From positions 930,001 to 994,000 of the forward strand of contig NC_065551.1 of the NCBI RefSeq assembly GCF_022605725.1: a stretch of DNA of 64,000 nt, in the 5' to 3' direction. A model generated the notes under the pieces. The model saw only the letters and a program-made list of their open reading frames with translations. It ran no database searches and was not told the DNA's origin. Source of the DNA: Anthonomus grandis grandis (Eukaryota; Arthropoda; Insecta; Coleoptera; Curculionidae). Both the position numbers and the translations under genes were made by a program. Shown here piece by piece: positions 54,003 to 64,000 of the stretch (the first letter of the stretch is position 1; every line of letters starts with the position of its first letter).

Positions 54003-55972
54003 TTAATTGTGGTTGTTGTTGTTTTCAGCAGCATGGTCTTTTAAACGAGAAAAGCAGTTTGCCTCAATAGCTTGAAATATAAGTCTATTTTTTAAAAGTT
54101 CTATAAAATGATTATTATGTAGTAGTTTGTTTTCATAAACCCTTATAAAATGTTCAGACATTTCGCATATTTTTATGACATTATTAGAAGGATACGTTAA
54201 TCCTCCTCTGGATTTTATTGATATTAAGGAATTTAAGAAATTTCCTTTTTCCCCTATTATGTACTCTAAACACCATTCACATTTCACTGACTTTTGTAGA
54301 TGCCAAGAAACAAACCCTGCAATATATACAACCTTCTGAAATGAACATTCACTATATACAGCATGATTCATTATATACTCATGATCTTCCCACAAGGCCT
54401 CAAGGGAAGAAGTTGTTTCTAAGTCATCTTTTTCATTGAGGAATTGTAGATTTCTGTTACTTATATTTATAATACACTCTGGCTTATGTCTGTTGGCACC
54501 TACTAATAAGGGTATATCTTCTAACGAAGTGCAGTTGCCCAAACCACCCTCTCGAATTTCAGCTCTGACAATTAATCTTTTGTAGGCTGCAGTGAACTGT
54601 TTACATGTGGGATTATTATTAAAACCACCTCTCGAACGAATCGATGAAAAAAATAGCTCGATATGGTCTTGGCTTACTTTGTAAACAGGAAGGTATATTA
54701 TATATTTTTTTTGACAAATAACTTCATCGTACATTAATAGAACACTTTTTAAAGAAGTTATAAGCCCTTTAAACCCCACTTTTCGATTGGAATTAATTAT
54801 CAGTTCATCATTAATTGTTAAAGTTGATATGTAATCAATAGCCTCGATAAAAAATCTTTTTGTGCTTTCAATATTTTTTTGAAAAAGTGCCTTTTTAAAG
54901 CCGGGTGGATTGAGGGATCTGCTATTTAAAATGTCACAAACTTTACTAATGTTTTCAATAAATTTAATAGTAGCAGAGCAACCTTGGAATTCTTTTAACT
55001 CCAAGACATTTTTACAATACTTTAATGAATCAGCAACAGATTGACTCAATAACTGAATAGCTAACCGAACTTTCATTTTCTGTTTAAATAAATGTAAGTG
55101 AGCTGTCTAACGTTTCCTAAATGGAGTCCCTCTGCATTTTGTAGTTCATCCAAATTTTCAATAAATGCCCATCTTATATATTTGCCTTCCCCATCTTTAA
55201 GATTTTTTTTCCCAAATGTGTTTCTCACTAATTTTAACATATGACACGGGTCAAAAAATGTATATATTAGTACTGTTTACAGTAAAATAAGTTTTCATGT
55301 CATAAAAATCTGTCTTACAGCCTAGCATATGTACCATTGCAATATTTGATGGACCCCATCAAAAGTCAGTGAAATAAAATGTGCACCTGTTTTTTGAATA
55401 AATTGAATGCAATGCAAAACGATTGAAGATTTTTGATTGCCTGTTAAGGAGTTTGTAAAAAAATACCCTACAGGTAATTTCCATGTAGCATTACCACCAA
55501 CAACCATTAACGCAAATGCTTCTTTTGCAACTTCTGTTGAGTCATTATCAAAGTCCACACCACAATTAACATATCCTTGATACCTCTTCCCATCCTATTC
55601 TATTTGTTTTCTGAGCGAGATTTCATCAACCGCAAGGGATAAAATGAGAGGATTTTCTGAAAAGCTAACATATTTTTTTAAAGCATCAAATGCTTCTTGG
55701 CTAAAACCTGGCTCAGCATTTATGTTTTTAAACCATTTGCCTATGGTACTACGGTGAGGCAAGCAAGTATCGAAAGTTTGCCTAACATAATCATACCCCT
55801 TGGGTGAAAAGAAACTTAAGGTAATTGCAAATTTACGTAGTTCAGGCAAATATTTACCTCTTCTAGTCAATTTTCTTTTTCGCAATTCTTGAACTATGTT
55901 AGGCATACTTTCAAACATTGACATTTGTTCTGACAATAATAAGTTTTTTTTATAAAAAATCATTAACAAGAT
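54003..55972 (-). pseudogene. P-element/THAP9-like transposase remnant
   Basis: The minus-strand order is: STIGKWFKNINAEPGFSQEA and LSLAVDEISLRKQ (55595-55750), then ALMVVGGNATWKLPVGYFF, FISLTFDGVHQ (55322-55558), FDPCHMLKLVRNTFGKKNLK (about 55195-55250) and MKVRLAIQLLSQSVADSLKY. After these, KVSQDHIELFFSSIRSRGGF with NNNPTCKQF lies at 54610-54700. These are successive landmarks of THAP9/P-element transposases, including the Asp regions of the RNase H-like core. The N-terminal THAP zinc finger is missing and stops or frame breaks occur at about 55595, 55322 and 55080. The last 357-codon frame (54003-55076) is uninterrupted. No terminal repeats were paired. Confidence 0.85.
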
Positions 55973-56584
55973 GTTTTAGTGAAATGACTTTTTTTTGTAT
56001 CTCTTCACCTTTTGCCGGAAAACTTTAAGTCCCATTATATATATATGTATGTATATTCTACTTACTAAAAAAACAAGACAAGCCTAATAGGTATAATAAA
56101 TACGGTTTTGTACATCTATACAAAATATAATCCAGAATATTCAGAAATTAAAAATTAAAACATGAAATGTTTTATTATTGTTATTATTGTTATTGTTATT
56201 ATTATTATTATTATTGAATTGAGAGGGTTTAATTATGCTAATTAGAATAAGGATAAATTTTAACAAGTTTTATAACGAAAGTTCTTGAGCAATATGTTTA
56301 TAATAAATTAAAAAAATAAATAATATCTTTTGGGGGCATATAATATAATATGGAATACTTTTGGAATATTATTATTTTGTTTACATCTGGTTTTTTGCGC
56401 GGTAGGAAGTGGATAAAACTTAGAGACCATCAGGCCACATTTTTTTCTTATTATATGTTTGCATATTACCATATAGTCGACTGTTTTTTTTGTGCACTTT
56501 TTTGTGGAATGACATGGAATTTGGAGGGATGGGGCGGTAGGGCGGTTTGGCACGGGTTGGAGTGGCGAAGGGTTGACGTATACA
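55973..56584. other. noncoding stretch with TTATTG microsatellite and LINE leader
   Basis: A TTATTG/TTATTA repeat covers about 56170-56215. From about 56500 a G-rich leader (GGGATGGGGCGGTAGGGCGG) precedes the LINE ORF and is likely its 5' untranslated region. No further gene was seen. Confidence 0.5.
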
Positions 56585-59440
56585 ATGGGGGATAGTTTTG
56601 AAATCCTGCAGGATCGGCAATCTGAGGCCAAATTCAGTGTTGCTCATTTAAATCTTCGCTCCATAAAAACCGGTTTCGATGAATTTCTAAATTATGCCAG
56701 TGAATATGACTTTGATATTTTGGGAGTTACAGAGACTTGGCTTACACCAGATGATGATAGCTTGATTTTTAACATACCTAATTATAATTTTATAAGGAAA
56801 GATCGGAATGGGCGGGGTGGCAGGGTTGGTATTTATGCAAAGAAAGTCATTAAGTTCTCTTTAGTAACATTTCCTCATATAACTGATGAGTTTGAGTATT
56901 TAAATATAAGGTTTATTGCAAATAAAAGAAATATTTTATTAGTAAATATGTATAGGCCACCCTCTTCTAGCATGCCTACATTTCTTGAACTTGTTGAAGA
57001 AATTTTTGCTATATCTGTTCCATGCTATGATAGTATAATTTTTATGGAGGACTTAAATATAGATTTACTTAGACCAACTGCAGCAACTCAAAACTTTAAG
57101 TATCTTTTGGAAGTATTCGATCTTCGGCAACTGATTAATAACCCTACTAGAATCAACAATCGGTCTAATACCCTTATTGACGTCATTGTAGCTAGCAGTA
57201 ACATCGAGTGTCTTAGCTCTCAATCTACCTGTATATCGGAGTCCATATCTGATCATAATATAGTTCAAGCGATTTTAAACTTACCAAAATCTAAATTATG
57301 TAAAAAAGTTGTTAGGTCCAGGGACTACAATAGTATTAACATGACTTCATTTGGGGAGGAGGCCCAGCAGCTACAGTGGCATAATATTTATTATATTTCT
57401 GACATTAATCAAAAACTGTCATTACTTAGCAATAATATTTCCTATTTAATAAATAAATACGCTCCGTTTAAAACAAGACTATATAAGGATAGACCATTTA
57501 CGCCGTGGATCACGAGTAATATTAAACATCTAATTAAATTAAGAGACAAAGCTAGGAAAAAATATACTCGACAAAAAACTCTCGTGAATTTGTCATATTA
57601 CAGGCAATTAAAGAATTATACTAAACACGCAATTAATCGCGAAAAAATTACTTTTTTCAAGCAAATGTCTATAGAAAAGGGTAAAGAATTTTGGAACAAA
57701 GCAAAAAAACTTAATTATACTAAAAAAAAGATTGATCCTATTCCTGAAAATCTCAATTTACCCGAGGACTTAAATAATTTTTTTTCGAACACCGTGGGCC
57801 CTACTAATTCAACATCATTAGAAAAACTCAACTTTTATAATTCAAATACATTTAGTCACTTTGAGACGGAATTTAATATAAGTCTTATAACTGAAAATAA
57901 AACTGTCGATATTATAAATAAAATAGGGTCAAATGCGATAGATGGTGATGGAATTTCCATTAGAGATCTTAAACTATGTCTTCCTTTTTGTCTTAAGCCA
58001 TTAGTCAATATTTTAAATTCCTGCATCTTAGAAAACCAATTCCCCGATGATTGGAAAAAAGCGATACTCATTCCCTTACCAAAAATACCTTGTCCAACAG
58101 ATTATAAAGACATTAGGCCAATAAGTATTCTGCCTGTCATTTCAAAAATCTTAGAACGTCACGTATATAACGAAATAGCTGACTATGTTTATAATTTAAA
58201 AATTATTCCTGATTGCCAGTCAGGATTTCGTAAATCTTATAGTACTATAACAAGTCTTATCAGTATTGTTAATGATATCAGGTTTAAAGAGGATTCAAAG
58301 GAAATAACTTGCCTAACTCTTTTAGATCTAAGTAAAGCATTCGATACCATAGATCACCAAATGCTTTTGGCAAAACTGCACTATTATGGTTTTTCGGCAA
58401 ATGGCATAAATTTTTTTAGCTCTTATCTTAAAGATCGGTTACATTATGGCCAAACGGTGAATGATGGTGAATTTAAATTTTCAAGGTTTTTGTCATTTAA
58501 AAAAGGGGTGCCTCAGGGTTCCATATTAGGCCCCTTACTTTTCTCTTTATATGTTGCTGATATGAATCAGTGCATCGAAAATTCTAAGCTGCACCAATTT
58601 GCTGACGACTCCCAAATTTATAATTCTTTTAAAATATCAGACGTTCAGGTGGCACAGAATAAAATTAACGCCGACTTAAATCAGATTGCTTTGTTTGCTG
58701 AAAACCATAACCTCAAAATAAATGCTTCAAAGTCATGTGCAATGTTTTTTTCACAAAATAAAAGTCATCTTCTAGATTGCATGGAAAATTTTAAAATTAA
58801 TATTAATAGAACAGCTATACCAACCGTTGCGGAAAAACGTAATCTAGGGGTTATATTCGATTCAAATCTCAGCTTTGCCTCCCACATTAAGAACAAAATT
58901 AAAATTGCTTACGGTCGTTTAAAAAACTTATATCAATACAAAAATCAGTTACCATCAAACACCAAATATTTGCTTTGCAATTCGCTTGTACTGTCTTTGG
59001 TGGATTATGCGGACATTGTGTATGGCGACTCACTAACCGTATCTCTGTCAAGGACGGTGCAGAAACTGCAAAATAGTTGTATGCGTTTTTCCTTTAATAT
59101 ATCGTATAGAGACCACATTACTCCTTATCTAAATTCACATTTTATATTAAATATGAGAAATAGAAGAAAGTGTCATATGTATAATTTAATTTACAAAATA
59201 ATTAAATCAGGTCAGCCGCCATATTTAAGAGACTTATTTTTGCACCATGATTATATACACAATATAAGAAATCCAAACTTAATTAGAATTCCATTTCATC
59301 GAACATCAGGTTTTAAAAAATCATTCCAGTATGTAGGCATTCATATGTGGAACAAATCACCGGATTACATTAAAAATAGTTCACCAAAGAAATTTATTGC
59401 ATATGTTAAAGAAATCCTTCTTAATTCTCAACTAACATAG
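56585..59440 (+). CDS. LINE endonuclease-reverse transcriptase, uninterrupted 951 aa
   Basis: The start chosen is the ATG at 56585 (MGDSFEILQDRQ). Endonuclease: VAHLNLRSIKTGFDEF, GVTETWL, GRGGRVGIYAK, LLVNMYRPPSS, IIFMEDLNIDLLRP and ISDHNIV. The usual GDFN reads EDLN, keeping Asp and Asn. RT: DGDGISIRDLKLCLP, ILIPLPKIPCPTDYKDIRPI, QSGFRKSYSTIT, LLDLSKAFDTIDHQMLLAKL, GVPQGSILGPLLFSLYVADM and HQFADDSQIY (FADD). A C-terminal MRNRRKCHMYNLIYKII tail closes it. No ORF1 was seen upstream, so the copy may be 5'-truncated or from a one-ORF family. The element's RNA is copied at a nicked target in the nucleus. CR1/jockey group is the best fit. Confidence 0.85.
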   Translation: MGDSFEILQDRQSEAKFSVAHLNLRSIKTGFDEFLNYASEYDFDILGVTETWLTPDDDSLIFNIPNYNFIRKDRNGRGGRVGIYAKKVIKFSLVTFPHITDEFEYLNIRFIANKRNILLVNMYRPPSSSMPTFLELVEEIFAISVPCYDSIIFMEDLNIDLLRPTAATQNFKYLLEVFDLRQLINNPTRINNRSNTLIDVIVASSNIECLSSQSTCISESISDHNIVQAILNLPKSKLCKKVVRSRDYNSINMTSFGEEAQQLQWHNIYYISDINQKLSLLSNNISYLINKYAPFKTRLYKDRPFTPWITSNIKHLIKLRDKARKKYTRQKTLVNLSYYRQLKNYTKHAINREKITFFKQMSIEKGKEFWNKAKKLNYTKKKIDPIPENLNLPEDLNNFFSNTVGPTNSTSLEKLNFYNSNTFSHFETEFNISLITENKTVDIINKIGSNAIDGDGISIRDLKLCLPFCLKPLVNILNSCILENQFPDDWKKAILIPLPKIPCPTDYKDIRPISILPVISKILERHVYNEIADYVYNLKIIPDCQSGFRKSYSTITSLISIVNDIRFKEDSKEITCLTLLDLSKAFDTIDHQMLLAKLHYYGFSANGINFFSSYLKDRLHYGQTVNDGEFKFSRFLSFKKGVPQGSILGPLLFSLYVADMNQCIENSKLHQFADDSQIYNSFKISDVQVAQNKINADLNQIALFAENHNLKINASKSCAMFFSQNKSHLLDCMENFKININRTAIPTVAEKRNLGVIFDSNLSFASHIKNKIKIAYGRLKNLYQYKNQLPSNTKYLLCNSLVLSLVDYADIVYGDSLTVSLSRTVQKLQNSCMRFSFNISYRDHITPYLNSHFILNMRNRRKCHMYNLIYKIIKSGQPPYLRDLFLHHDYIHNIRNPNLIRIPFHRTSGFKKSFQYVGIHMWNKSPDYIKNSSPKKFIAYVKEILLNSQLT

Positions 59441-59738
59441 GTATTTTAACAAATTCACACCACCAAATTTTTATTAAAAATATAATTTAATTATTTTTAT
59501 TTAATTGCAACCATATTATTTTTGAGTTCTTACTTTTTAAATCAACACTGGTCTTGTTGATCTTGCAGGCATAAAAATAAAGTTTTAAATGGTTCATTTT
59601 GGAATATCTATTCATTTTTGCGTCGTGTTGCCCTGGTTTTCCAGCATCGGCTCGTGTTTTTTGCCGCCCTTCCTCCTCTCTGTCTATTGCACAGATGGTA
59701 CCTATATTAATGTATATGATATAGTAAATTATTACACT
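59441..59738. other. LINE 3' untranslated region and boundary
   Basis: A CATAAAAATAAAG sequence at 59571-59583 may be the polyadenylation signal and 3' end of the LINE. No poly(A) tail is obvious. The next element begins near 59739. Confidence 0.45.
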
Positions 59739-59922
59739 AGTTATGTCACAGTCCCTTATGGAGAATGCTGACCATTGCTTATGCTTAACTTGCTTTTTTA
59801 CTCATATAAATATCCACCATTTGTAATTTTTAGTTAGTCAGTTGAAATTGTAGCTACGCTAAGTTGTACGAAATAAATATTGTATTTTTTAAAAAGGCGT
59901 TTGGCATATTCGAATAGTTAAC
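59739..59922 (+). repeat. putative 5' LTR of a second Ty3/gypsy element
   Basis: AGTTATGTCACAGTCC at 59739 begins with AGT, as in gypsy-type LTRs, and the end AGTTAAC abuts a primer-binding site at 59923. It contains TATAAA at 59805 and AATAAA at 59872. The 3' LTR lies outside the window, so the left edge is not confirmed. Confidence 0.5.
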
Positions 59923-59940
59923 TGGCGCAGTCGGTAGTAT
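59923..59940 (+). other. primer-binding site
   Basis: TGGCGCAGTCGGTAGTAT resembles the primer-binding site of the Drosophila 17.6 and 297 elements, which are primed by a tRNA-Ser. It fixes the LTR end and the strand. Confidence 0.7.
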
Positions 59941-60255
59941 TCGTGTAAAGTCGTTCTATCGTAGAAGTCTTTTAAAATCACGGATTCGAATCTACGGTTC
60001 GCTAAGTTCGACGGTACATCGGACTTTTAAGAACATTGTGAGCTGTATAAACTGTGATCTGGAAAGTGGTTAATCGTTAAGTGCTTTTTGGATTGCTGGG
60101 AAACTGCCACTACATAGGGCAATTTCGCAAGGATTGCTGCTTCGAGTAGGACTACATTGCCTCTGGAAGGATCATCCTTATAGGACCGAATATGACCAGA
60201 ACAATAAGCCTAGGAATATTAATGTAAGTGCAATTTGAATTGGAAACTTGTTTTA

Positions 60256-61739
60256 ATGTCAGAGCTTGATGATATAATCGAAGAATTAAATGTTTTAAAA
60301 ATAAGTGAACCTTCAGCTGACTCAAGTACTAAAAATCAATTATTTAATCCTATTGAAAGTAATTTTAAATTAGAAATCGATAATTTAGTAGTAATTAGTA
60401 ATAACAATTCTGCATTGACTTCTCAAGAAAATAAATTTCTTTCCAATAACGGTAATACAAAAGCATCAATAATGAGTCAATTCAAACCGGAATATCTTAA
60501 TTGTGTTCCGACATTTGATGGAAATCCTAACGATTTACATCGCTATTTATCAACTTGTGAAAGTCTTATAACTAATTTTTATAGGGCATCAAACCCAGCT
60601 GATTTTCAAAATATCTTTTTGTTAAATTGCTTAATTGGAAAACTAACCGGACAAGCAAAAGTTATCATAAATATACAAAACGTTACAACTTGGGACGATT
60701 TAAAAGATACTTTAAGGCGTAACTTTGCGGATCAACGAGACGAAACATGTCTTAATAGGGATCTCGTCATATGTTGAGACAAAACAATAATGAACAACCT
60801 AGCCAATTTTACGATAGAGTTCTTCATATTTTAAATCTTTTATGCTCTCATATTGATATAAACGAAAACAGCATTGAAGGAAAAAATACCAAAAAACAGT
60901 TATATAATGAACTAGCTTTAAAAACTTTTCTCTTTGGCCTAAAAGAACCCTTAGGGACAACTATTCGATGCATGAGACCTTTGAATTTAGCTCAAGCCTT
61001 ACAATTCGTGACTCAAGAAAATAATACTCATTATTTTCAAAACAACATAAGACAAAATCCTCAAATTAAATCAAATAATACATCTCAACCCCAACAAAAT
61101 AGAACGCAACCAAATTATAGTCAAATTAGACCCCAACCTTTTTCTTATTTTAATAATCATCAAACCCCAATGCCAAGGCCAAATATTTTTAGACCTCCAT
61201 CTGGAAATCTTAACCTTTTTAGGCAAAATTATTTTGGGAATAATTTCCAACGAAACCCTGGAAATAATTTTCAACGATTCCCTTTCCCGTCGTCTAAAAT
61301 TTATCCCAGACCAAATCAGGTCAATGTATTTGGACCCAACCAAAATAAACCACTGCCTGCCCCTGAACCAATGAGCATTTGTTCTAGTGGCCCTAAGCCA
61401 AACCAACCACATAACAAAAATCAAAACATATTTCGAAATACAGGCAGCCAACCCAATTTCATCTTTGAGGAATTATATTCCACAGAAATGTATGATGATA
61501 ACGAAAACGCCCACTATGTTGACCCGTATTATTCTCCGATGTGTTATTATAATGCACCTACGTACTACGACCAAGAGCACGTGTACGACAATCCTTATCA
61601 AGAATACCAAGTTACCGATGAGGCGACAAGTTCATATGAGACGGCCAACGAAACCACAGCTGATGATAGGAATACTGAAAATCATGACCTACAGGAATCA
61701 AATTTTCGCAAGCGAAGTCATCTCAGCAACGAGAAATAG
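60256..61739 (+). pseudogene. gag of the second gypsy element, one frameshift
   Basis: The ATG at 60256 (MSELDDIIEELNVLK) starts a frame with a capsid-like region (VPTFDGNPNDLHRYLSTCES, FADQRDETCLNRDL). It ends at a TGA at 60775-60777. The continuation in another frame from about 60771 reads LRQNNNEQPSQFYDRVLHIL, the expected follow-on in 17.6/297-like gag. The C-terminal part is rich in Asn, Gln, Pro and Phe (about 61020-61440) without a CCHC knuckle, then becomes Tyr- and acid-rich. The stop is TAG at 61737-61739. Pol lies in the -1 frame and overlaps the end, as in gypsy elements using -1 frameshifting. Confidence 0.8.
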
Positions 61740-64000
61740 TAATATCCTTGAACTCTACTAATTCGAATTCCAGCGAATTATCATATATAATTTTCCCGGA
61801 ATACGGTATAAAACTTTTAATCGATTCAGGATCAACAAAATCATTTTTAAATCCGGAAATTGCTTTTAAATTTTTTCCTGACCGAATTATCAATGACCCT
61901 TTTATCGTTAGCACAGTTTTTCAAAAATCCTCTCACAAATTTAGTACCACAGTACCGGCTTCAAAAATTTTTAAATTGAAAAAAAATAAACACTTAAAGT
62001 TTTATTTATTTAAGTTTCATAATGTTTTTGACGGTTTAATAGGATTAGATAATCTGAAGCTGCTAGAAGCTAATATCGATTTTAAAAAAGGCTTTCTGTT
62101 AACGCCGTTTTCGAAAATCAAATTAGAATTTCATAAGACCAAAATGGAACTTAATTGTGTAACTGTTTCTTCTAGAACCGAGCAAGTCATAAAAATTAAA
62201 ACTAATATTCAAAATGGAGAAGTTATAATACCGCACACGAAAATACATAATTGCGAAATCCCCGAATGTTTAACTTTAGCAAAAAATGGTCATGCGCTAA
62301 CCACGATTTTAAATAATTCTTGGGACGAAGTTATTTTAGATTTTTCTGAACCATTAGAAGTAGAAAAATTTTCTCGAAAAAATTTTACTGACATTAACCT
62401 CAACAATTTTAATGACGTGCATTGCGATAATCCTACATTAGATTCTTCAAAAATCAGAGTAGATCATTTAAATCCCGAAGAAAAGGAAGCTATTCTTAAC
62501 CTCTGTAAAAAATACGCTGACGTTTTTTATCAGGAAGACCAGCCCTTAACTTTTACAACAAAAATAAAACACTCAATAAAAACAACAGATGAAATTCCCA
62601 TTTATACCAAGTCCTATAGATACCCGTTTATCCATAAAAAAGAAGTAGAATGTCAGATAAACAAAATGTTAAATCAAAATATCATAAGACCATCAAATAG
62701 CCCCTGGTCGAGCCCAATCTGGGTAGTCCCAAAAAAGATGGACGCTTCCGGCCAACAAAAATGGAGAGTAGTTGTGGATTACCGAAAATTAAATGAAAAG
62801 ACCATTGGTGATAAATTTCCTCTTCCAAATATAACAGACTTACTGGACAAATTAGGAAGGTGTCAGTACTTTACTACTTTGGACCTAGCGTCGGGATTCC
62901 ACCAGATTGAGATGGATGAAAAGGATATTGAAAAGACTGCCTTTAACACAGAAAGTGGACACTTTGAGTACCTAAGGATGCCTTTCGGGCTTAAGAACGC
63001 CCCCGCGACGTTTCAAAGAGCAATGGATTCTATTCTCAAGGGTATCCAAAACGAGAAATGTTTAGTCTACATGGACGACATAATCGTCTTTTCGTCGTCA
63101 CTACAAGAACATATTGAAAACCTTAAACAAGTATTTCAGAGATTAAGGGAAGCGAACTTCAAAATACAACTTGACAAAAGCGAATTCCTACGACGAGAGG
63201 TAGCCTATCTTGGTCATATCGTTACCCCTCATGGAGTAAAACCCAACCCCGAAAAGATCATCGCTATCAAGAAATATCCAATTCCTAAAACAACAAAGGA
63301 AATTAAGGGATTCCTCGGACTGTTGGGATACTATAGAAAGTTTATCAATGGATTCGCAAGAATAACTAAACCTCTTACGAAGTGTCTAAAAAAGGGAGCA
63401 AGAATTGTACACGACCAAGAATTTCTAGATTGTTTTGAAACATGTAAAAATCTTCTAACCAGCGAGCCAATATTGCAATATCCAGACTTTTCAAAGCCAT
63501 TTAACCTGACAACGGACGCTAGTAATATTGCCTTAGGAGCTGTTTTAAGCCAAGGACCTCCAGGAAGAGAATTGCCAGTAGCTTACGCATCCAGAACACT
63601 TAATGACTCAGAGCAAAATTATTCTACAATAGAAAAGGAGTGTTTATGTTTAGTCTGGGCTACTAAATACTTTAGGCCCTACTTATTTGGTCGAAAGTTT
63701 AACATAATCACAGACCACAAACCACTTCAATGGCTTTTTTCGCTCAAAGACCCAAGTTCAAAACTTTTACGCTGGCGTATTAAACTCGAAGAATACGACT
63801 ACAACATCACTTATAAAAAAGGAAAAACTAACACCAATGCAGATGCTCTATCTCGTATCGAGTTACACGTTAAAGAAGGAGATTTTTCACTGAAAAAATA
63901 TATAGAAGAATTTAACAAACAACTTGAAGAAGAAGGCACTGGTCTACCCTCAACGTCTAAGGAAAATAACACCAATAATGATAACGTAGATTTAGCCTCA
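61690..64000 (+). CDS. pol of the second gypsy element (protease, RT, RNase H), runs off window
   Basis: The frame is -1 relative to gag and stays open to 64000. Protease: IKLLIDSGSTKSFLNPEI (Asp-Ser-Gly instead of Asp-Thr-Gly), then DGLIGLDNL. RT: NIIRPSNSPWSSPIWVVPKK, WRVVVDYRKLNEKTI, FTTLDLASGFHQIEM, RMPFGLKNAPATFQRAM, CLVYMDDIIVF (YMDD) and AYLGHIVTPHGVKPNP. RNase H: FNLTTDASNIALGAVLSQGP, YSTIEKECLCLVWATKYFRP and NIITDHKPLQWLF. These match 17.6/297-like gypsy pol. Integrase would follow outside the window. No stop interrupts the visible part, so this may be a young copy. The exact start is set by frameshifting, so the 5' limit is approximate. Confidence 0.85.

Noticed and set aside
56308..56647. 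Short frames around the LINE leader
   Set aside because: They lie in the G-rich 5' untranslated region of the LINE and match nothing.
61071..61451. 126-codon minus-strand frame opposite gag
   Set aside because: Antisense shadow of the Asn/Pro-rich gag region.

Overview
This window looks like nuclear DNA of an animal, most likely an insect. It is AT-rich by eye and has spliceosomal introns, poly(A)-tailed LINEs, Ty3-type LTR elements and arthropod-typical DNA transposons. No tRNA, rRNA, CRISPR array or prokaryotic operon structure was seen. The order (beetle, hemipteran or other) cannot be settled from the sequence.

The one clear host gene lies on the minus strand. Three exons (47642-47694, 30166-30410 and about 4318-4592) join in phase into the catalytic domain of a PARP/ARTD-type ADP-ribosyltransferase. 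The introns, about 17.2 kb and 25.6 kb, consist almost entirely of transposable elements. Upstream exons were not found.

Region by region. 1-888: end of a Tigger/pogo element. 889-1861: a minus-strand LINE remnant. 1862-3102: a dead mariner. 4593-30165 (last PARP intron) holds two deep nests and a third element. In nest one, a hAT (5260-17467) was hit by a Ty3/gypsy element (5468-15524), which was in turn hit by a PIF/Harbinger element (6144-9784) and by a 51-bp perfect palindrome. In nest two, a LINE (about 17480-25285) was hit by a pogo-type element (18742-25171), which carries a minus-strand LINE (about 20526-21803) and a DD41D mariner-like element (22374-24727). After a piggyBac-like fragment comes a 3.7-kb Sola-like element (26157-29835). 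30411-47641 (upstream PARP intron) is a LINE graveyard with one nearly complete two-ORF LINE (about 31280-35315) and a ZMYM-type hAT (about 42414-46615) that carries a 201-bp MITE. 48281-52960 is a PIF/Harbinger remnant split by a second Sola-like element (48739-52405). 54003-55972 is a P-element/THAP9-like transposase remnant. 56585-59440 is an uninterrupted 951-aa endonuclease-reverse transcriptase ORF. 59739-64000 is the 5' part of a second Ty3/gypsy element, running off the window.

Nearly all transposase and polymerase genes are broken by stops, frameshifts or nested insertions. The exceptions are the LINE ORF at 56585, the LINE ORF1 at 31381 and the pol of the last gypsy element, which stays open to the window edge. 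The most interesting points are the PARP gene with transposon-filled introns, the two related Sola-like elements with matching exon plans, conserved motifs and 4-bp target duplications, the composite Harbinger element with an antisense gene inside its transposase intron, and the small palindromic insert in the gypsy integrase.
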